Below are positions 15,843 to 19,018 of a DNA stretch of 19,018 nt, one piece after another. The stretch spans positions 1-19,018 of the forward strand of contig JAEWIJ010000025.1 of NCBI GenBank assembly GCA_023387235.1. Direction: 5' to 3'. The notes below the pieces were generated by a model, which was given only the letters and a program-made list of their open reading frames with translations, made no database searches and was not told where the DNA came from. Position 1 is the first letter of the stretch; each line of letters opens with the position of its first letter. The position numbers were made by a program, and so were the translations under genes. Source of the stretch: Pseudomonadota bacterium (lineage in GTDB: Bacteria > Pseudomonadota > Alphaproteobacteria > Rhizobiales > Hyphomicrobiaceae).

Positions 15843-16769
15843 ATGACAAGCAGCAACAGCACCGTCGTGGTAACCGGCGCGTCAGGCTTCCTGGCCGCAT
15901 GGATACTGCCGAAACTCATCGCACGCGGCCACAAGGTCGTCGCCATCGATATCGCGCGCGACGAAACCCGATTGCGTCAGGTCATGAAAGGGCCGGCACC
16001 TCAGGGCATCGTCTGGGAACGCGCCGATTTGACAAGTGACGGCCTCATGTCTCGCATTGCGGAACAATATGCAGCCAGCACCATCCTGCATCTCGCCGCC
16101 CTCCAGATCCCCGCCTGCAAGGCGAACCCCATTGCCGGCGCCAAGGTCAATGTGGTCGGTCATGTCGGCGTGCTCGAAGCCGCGCGGAGCGTCGGCGCGC
16201 GTGTCGTGTACACGAGCTCGGTTGCCGCCAAGCCGCGCGGCGCCGCCAACGCGCCGGCCAATCTCTACGGCGTGTTCAAACGCGCTGACGAGGAGATCTC
16301 TCGCCTCTATGCCGAGGACTTCGGCGTTGCCTCGTTCGGCTTGAGGCCGCACGTCGTGTACGGCATCGGCCGCGATCAGGGCGAGACGTCCGCCGTCACG
16401 AGCGCCATGCGCGCTGCCGCGCTCGGCGAGAGTTATACCGTGCCGTGGACGACGTCGACGTGCTTCCAGTTCGCCGACGATATCGCGGAGATGTTCGTCC
16501 GCGTCATCGCGAGCGAGTGGAGCGGCGCGCATCTCACCGACATGACGGACCTGATCGAAAGCACGGCCGATATCGTCGCGGCAATTCGAGCGAACGCACC
16601 GCAGTCGGATGTGCAGGCGGACGGCCCCGAGCGGATTTCGCCGACATCGGGCTTCGATGTGGCGGCGCTCGAGAAGGTCATCGGCCCGAGACCTCGGACG
16701 CCGCTCGGCGAAGGCGTGAGGCGCACGATCGAGCACTTCCGCGAGCTGCGCGCCAAAGGTCTCGCCTGA
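15843..16769 (+). CDS. NAD-dependent epimerase/dehydratase family protein (extended SDR)
   Basis: This 308-residue cytoplasmic enzyme has an N-terminal Rossmann fold with TGASGFLA (11-18; the last Gly of GxxGxxG is Ala), Asp36 closing the second strand (NAD preference), the LHLAA strand (82-86), Ser125/Ser126 (YTSSVAA) and the catalytic pair Tyr142-Lys146 (LYGVFKRADE). The RPHVVYG segment (168-174) is typical of the extended SDR substrate domain. Members include nucleotide-sugar epimerases and sugar-acid dehydrogenases; the setting (TctC receptors, thiamine-diphosphate enzyme) favours small-molecule catabolism over polysaccharide synthesis, but this is inference. The frame opens at 15795, but ATG 15843 has GAGGA five nt upstream. 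It diverges from the thiamine-diphosphate gene and is followed 156 nt later by the tctC genes. Confidence 0.88.
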   Translation: MTSSNSTVVVTGASGFLAAWILPKLIARGHKVVAIDIARDETRLRQVMKGPAPQGIVWERADLTSDGLMSRIAEQYAASTILHLAALQIPACKANPIAGAKVNVVGHVGVLEAARSVGARVVYTSSVAAKPRGAANAPANLYGVFKRADEEISRLYAEDFGVASFGLRPHVVYGIGRDQGETSAVTSAMRAAALGESYTVPWTTSTCFQFADDIAEMFVRVIASEWSGAHLTDMTDLIESTADIVAAIRANAPQSDVQADGPERISPTSGFDVAALEKVIGPRPRTPLGEGVRRTIEHFRELRAKGLA

Positions 16770-16802
16770 GTGCAGGTCAACTCTCGAACCTGGATCGCTC
16801 AA

Positions 16803-16819
16803 GTTCCGCTCCGCGGAAC
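16803..16819. promoter_or_regulatory. Candidate operator GTTCCGC-TCC-GCGGAAC (shared dyad, copy 2)
   Basis: A perfect 17-bp dyad with 7-nt arms, followed by a further half-site TTCCG at 16825-16829. It ends 25 nt before the -35 of the proposed tctC promoter, a usual place for an activator. It matches the dyad at 15756-15772 under one consensus, GTTYCGC-N3-GCGRAAY. Confidence 0.6.
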
Positions 16820-16844
16820 AAAAATTCCGTAGATCGATATTCTT

Positions 16845-16873
16845 TTGACGCGCCCCGGAGCGCCGACTAGGCT
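16845..16873 (+). promoter_or_regulatory. Candidate sigma-70-type promoter of the tctC pair
   Basis: TTGACG (16845-16850, five of six to TTGACA), a 17-nt spacer, then TAGGCT (16868-16873, weak -10). The weak -10 suggests dependence on an activator, consistent with the dyad just upstream. The leader to the start codon would be about 45 nt. Confidence 0.5.
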
Positions 16874-16925
16874 CACGCTGAGCTTAGGAAGGCGCCAACG
16901 CGCGCAGACATCTGGAGGAAACAGG

Positions 16926-17888
16926 ATGACCCGCTTCAAGCGGCTTTCGCGTACGCTTATTTGCACACTGGCTCCGATGGCGATCGCACTCGGCACGCCG
17001 GCACAAGCAGCCTACCCCGAACGACCCGTGACCATCATCGTGGCGTGGACCGCCGGCGGTGCCACGGATCTGCTGACGCGCGGCCTGCAGGATACTTTCC
17101 AGAAGGCGCTTGGCGGCCAAACCGTTGTAAAGAACATACCCGGTGCTGCCGGGACGCTCGGCACGGCTGAAGCTGCACGTGCCGCACCGGATGGCTATAC
17201 GATCCTCATCAGCCCGATCGGGCCGATCACGCTGCAGCCGCATCGTATGAAGCTCGACTACAGCTACGACAGCTTCGATCCCATCTGTAAGCTCGTCGAC
17301 AGTCCGGTCGTTCTGATGGGAGCGCCGAAGTCCAAGTACAAGACGGTCGCGGACATCGTCGCTGCAGCCAAGGCGGCGCCCGGCAAGATCCCCTACGGTT
17401 CTACCGGCCCCGGCACCACCCCCCATGTTGCCATGCTGGCGTTTGGCAAAGCAGCAGGCATCGATATCAAGCACGTCCCCTACAAGGGCTCCGCAGACGT
17501 TGTGCAGGGCCTGCTGACGGACACCGTTGATCTCTTCACGGATCAGCCGAACCTCGTGCCTCAGTACAATTTGACGCCGATTGCCATCTACGCGAAGGAG
17601 CGCATCCCCACCTACAAGGATGTGCCAACGATGAAAGAGGCGGGCTACGATATCGAGTTCTCGATCTGGAACACGATGTTCGCCCCAAAGGGGACGCCTG
17701 AACCCATTCTCGCGAAACTTGAAGCGGCGTGCCGCACGACGATGAGCGATGCATCCGTCAAGGAGGCGCTCGCAAAGCAGCGGCAGCCCATTCAATTCCT
17801 CGATCGCAAGGGGACAGCCGAGTTCGTCGCGAGCGAATTCAAGCGCAACGGCGAACTCATTCGCGCCGCGGGCCTCGGCCACAAGTAA
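16926..17888 (+). CDS. Bug/TctC-family tripartite tricarboxylate transporter receptor, paralog 1
   Basis: This 320-residue periplasmic solute receptor begins with a Sec signal peptide (basic MTRFKRLSR, hydrophobic core, AQA cleavage near 28). The mature protein starts AYPERPVTIIV, the standard Bug/TctC opening. Family motifs follow: AGGATDLLTRGL, KNIPGAAGTLGTAEAARAAPDGYT, YGSTGPGTTPH and HVPYKGSADVVQGLLTDTVDLF. Bug proteins bind carboxylates and similar metabolites with two loops and few side-chain contacts, so the ligand cannot be predicted. The ATG at 16926 has GGAGG seven nt upstream; the frame's earlier start would spoil the signal peptide. No TctA/TctB membrane genes are in the window, as is common for orphan Bug receptors. 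A close paralog follows 123 nt downstream. Confidence 0.93.
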   Translation: MTRFKRLSRTLICTLAPMAIALGTPAQAAYPERPVTIIVAWTAGGATDLLTRGLQDTFQKALGGQTVVKNIPGAAGTLGTAEAARAAPDGYTILISPIGPITLQPHRMKLDYSYDSFDPICKLVDSPVVLMGAPKSKYKTVADIVAAAKAAPGKIPYGSTGPGTTPHVAMLAFGKAAGIDIKHVPYKGSADVVQGLLTDTVDLFTDQPNLVPQYNLTPIAIYAKERIPTYKDVPTMKEAGYDIEFSIWNTMFAPKGTPEPILAKLEAACRTTMSDASVKEALAKQRQPIQFLDRKGTAEFVASEFKRNGELIRAAGLGHK

Positions 17889-17911
17889 CGGCGCCTTCCC
17901 GCATACTGCAA

Positions 17912-17926
17912 TGGCGCGATGCGCCA
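17912..17926. promoter_or_regulatory. Inverted repeat TGGCGC-GAT-GCGCCA between the tctC paralogs
   Basis: Perfect 6-nt arms with a 3-nt spacer, 23 nt after the first tctC stop. It could be an operator for an internal promoter or a small mRNA hairpin. No T-tract follows. Confidence 0.4.
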
Positions 17927-17935
17927 CCACGGCTT

Positions 17936-17969
17936 GCGCCCATATTGCCCTTGTGGAAATGATGGGCGC
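17936..17969 (+). promoter_or_regulatory. Intergenic stem-loop between the tctC paralogs
   Basis: GCGCCCAT (17936-17943) and ATGGGCGC (17962-17969) are perfectly complementary 8-nt arms with an 18-nt loop. With the smaller repeat before it, this may stop or slow processive RNA decay, or partly terminate, so that the two receptors are made in different amounts. There is no T-tract for full termination. Confidence 0.4.
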
Positions 17970-18011
17970 CTGCTCGTGCAGAACAAGAAAATCCAGAGGA
18001 GAACGCCCGAA

Positions 18012-18962
18012 ATGAGAAAGCTTCTGGCCCTCGCGCTCGTCGCAGGGTGCACGGCGACTTTGGCCGCGTCACCGGCCTCGGCCGTCTATCCTGACCGCCC
18101 CGTCACGGCGATCGTCTCTTTCCCCGCAGGCGGCGCGACGGACCTCGTGGCACGCGGCCTGCAGGAGGCTTTCGGTCGCACCTTGGGCCAGCAGCTCATT
18201 GTCAAGAACGTGAACGGTGCTTCCGGGACGATCGGTGCCGCGGAAGCTGCTGCGGCCCCGCCCGACGGCTACACGATTTTCGTCACGCCGAGCGGACCGA
18301 CGGTGGCGCAGCCGCACCGCATGAAGCTCACGTACGACCTCGACAGCTTCGATCCCATCTGCAAGCTCGTCGAGCAGCCGCTCGTGCTCATGGCGCCGAA
18401 ATCCACCAAGTACCGCACGGTTACCGATCTGGTCGCCGCCGCGAAGGCCGAGCCCGGAAAGATCACGTACGGTACGTCCGGGCCCGGCTCCATCACGCAC
18501 CTTGCCAAGCTCGCACTGGAGAAGGCAGCTGACATCAAGCTGAAGCACGTGCCCTTCAAGGGCTCGGCCGATGCCGTGCAGGCGATGATGTCGAACACGA
18601 CCGAGCTCTACAGCGACCAGGCCAACCTCGTGCCGCAGTACGATCTGTACCCGATCGCCATCTATGCCGAGAGCCGCATCGATACGTTCAAGGATACGCC
18701 GACCGTCCGCGAGGCCGGCTTCGATGTCGTCGTCACGAACTACAACGCCATCTTCGTGCCGCGCGGTACGCCAGCCGATGTGAAAGCCAAGCTCGGACAG
18801 GCTTGCAAGGCGGCGCTGGACGACCCCAAGGTCAAGGAGGTCTTCGAGCGGCAGAAGTATCCGATCGCGTACATGGATGCCGCGGCCTTCAAAACGTTCG
18901 TCGAGGCCGACTACAAGCGCGTCGGCGAGCTCGTCAAGGCCGCGGGCCTGGCGAAGAAGTGA
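18012..18962 (+). CDS. Bug/TctC-family tripartite tricarboxylate transporter receptor, paralog 2
   Basis: This 316-residue periplasmic receptor is clearly homologous to the preceding one along its whole length. Shared blocks include QPHRMKL, DSFDPICKLV, HVP(Y/F)KGSAD, NLVPQY and PIAIYA. The Sec signal peptide is MRKLLALALVAGCTATLAAS with ASA cleavage near 24. Differences fall in likely ligand loops: FPAGGATD for WTAGGATD, TPSGPTVAQ for SPIGPITLQ, SGPGSITH for TGPGTTPH. This suggests divergence toward a related but different ligand. The ATG at 18012 has GAGGAG ten nt upstream. The two genes look like a tandem duplication, probably on one mRNA. Function is uptake of an unknown carboxylate-like compound with TctAB partners encoded elsewhere. 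Confidence 0.93.
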   Translation: MRKLLALALVAGCTATLAASPASAVYPDRPVTAIVSFPAGGATDLVARGLQEAFGRTLGQQLIVKNVNGASGTIGAAEAAAAPPDGYTIFVTPSGPTVAQPHRMKLTYDLDSFDPICKLVEQPLVLMAPKSTKYRTVTDLVAAAKAEPGKITYGTSGPGSITHLAKLALEKAADIKLKHVPFKGSADAVQAMMSNTTELYSDQANLVPQYDLYPIAIYAESRIDTFKDTPTVREAGFDVVVTNYNAIFVPRGTPADVKAKLGQACKAALDDPKVKEVFERQKYPIAYMDAAAFKTFVEADYKRVGELVKAAGLAKK

Positions 18963-18974
18963 TTAAAGCAGTGC

Positions 18975-18993
18975 GGGCGGCGGGGGGCCGCCC
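18975..18993 (+). terminator. GC-rich hairpin after the second tctC
   Basis: GGGCGGC, loop GGGGG, GCCGCCC: perfect 7-bp stem starting 12 nt after the stop. It is followed by a C-run rather than T's, so it would be an L-shaped or Rho-assisted terminator at best. Other foldings of the G/C runs are possible. Confidence 0.45.
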
Positions 18994-19018
18994 CCCCGGC
19001 CCCCGTAAAAGAAACGCC

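Noticed and set aside
18963..19018. G/C homopolymer runs at the right end considered as a sequencing or assembly artefact.
   Set aside because: A perfect 7-bp stem in the right place after a stop codon explains the run well enough, although base errors within the runs remain possible.
1..19018. Search for tRNA, rRNA, CRISPR repeats, transposase genes, terminal inverted repeats and attachment sites.
   Set aside because: None seen; codon use and GC look uniform across the window, so no sign of recent insertion.

Overview
The window is dense, GC-rich (about two thirds G+C by eye) bacterial chromosome carrying solute uptake and catabolic genes. High GC, a Tat-type binding protein, FCD-type GntR regulation, tandem Bug/TctC solute receptors, HyuA/HyuB and a YafK-type L,D-transpeptidase fit an alphaproteobacterium, probably Hyphomicrobiales. 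A betaproteobacterium cannot be excluded from sequence alone. I see no rRNA, tRNA, CRISPR array, insertion sequence or phage gene.

Region 1 (1-7105, minus strand) reads as one operon, in transcription order: an M28-family metallopeptidase with a PA-type insert, an Asp/Glu-hydantoin racemase, a Tat-exported family 5 solute-binding protein, two DppB/DppC-type permeases, a DppD-type ATPase, and the first 27 codons of a second ATPase that runs off the left edge. Spacing is tight (11 nt, 42 nt, 31 nt, 10 nt, then two ATGA overlaps). Together they would import a peptide-like compound, hydrolyse it in the cytoplasm and interconvert stereoisomers of the product. A divergent GntR/FCD regulator (7329-8084) lies across an intergenic region with two adjacent inverted repeats that look like operators.

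Region 2 (8132-9196, minus) is a stand-alone YafK-type L,D-transpeptidase, an envelope gene with no evident link to the catabolic genes. The 295-nt gap that follows contains two consecutive hairpins upstream of hyuA.

Region 3 (9492-13249, plus) is a hyuA-hyuB pair joined by an ATGA overlap, encoding an ATP-dependent hydantoinase/oxoprolinase-type enzyme.

Region 4 (13265-15716, minus) is a two-gene unit: a thiamine-diphosphate enzyme of the acetolactate synthase type and an overlapping short-chain dehydrogenase. An extended SDR of the NAD-dependent epimerase family (15843-16769, plus) diverges from it, and is followed by two tandem paralogous TctC/Bug solute receptors (16926-18962). The divergent promoter region and the tctC promoter region each carry a near-identical 17-bp dyad, GTTYCGC-N3-GCGRAAY. 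This suggests one regulator, not encoded here, controls both. The main points for a second look are this shared operator, the double dyad at the peptidase/GntR promoter, the altered Glu-Glu site in the M28 enzyme, and the structured leaders.
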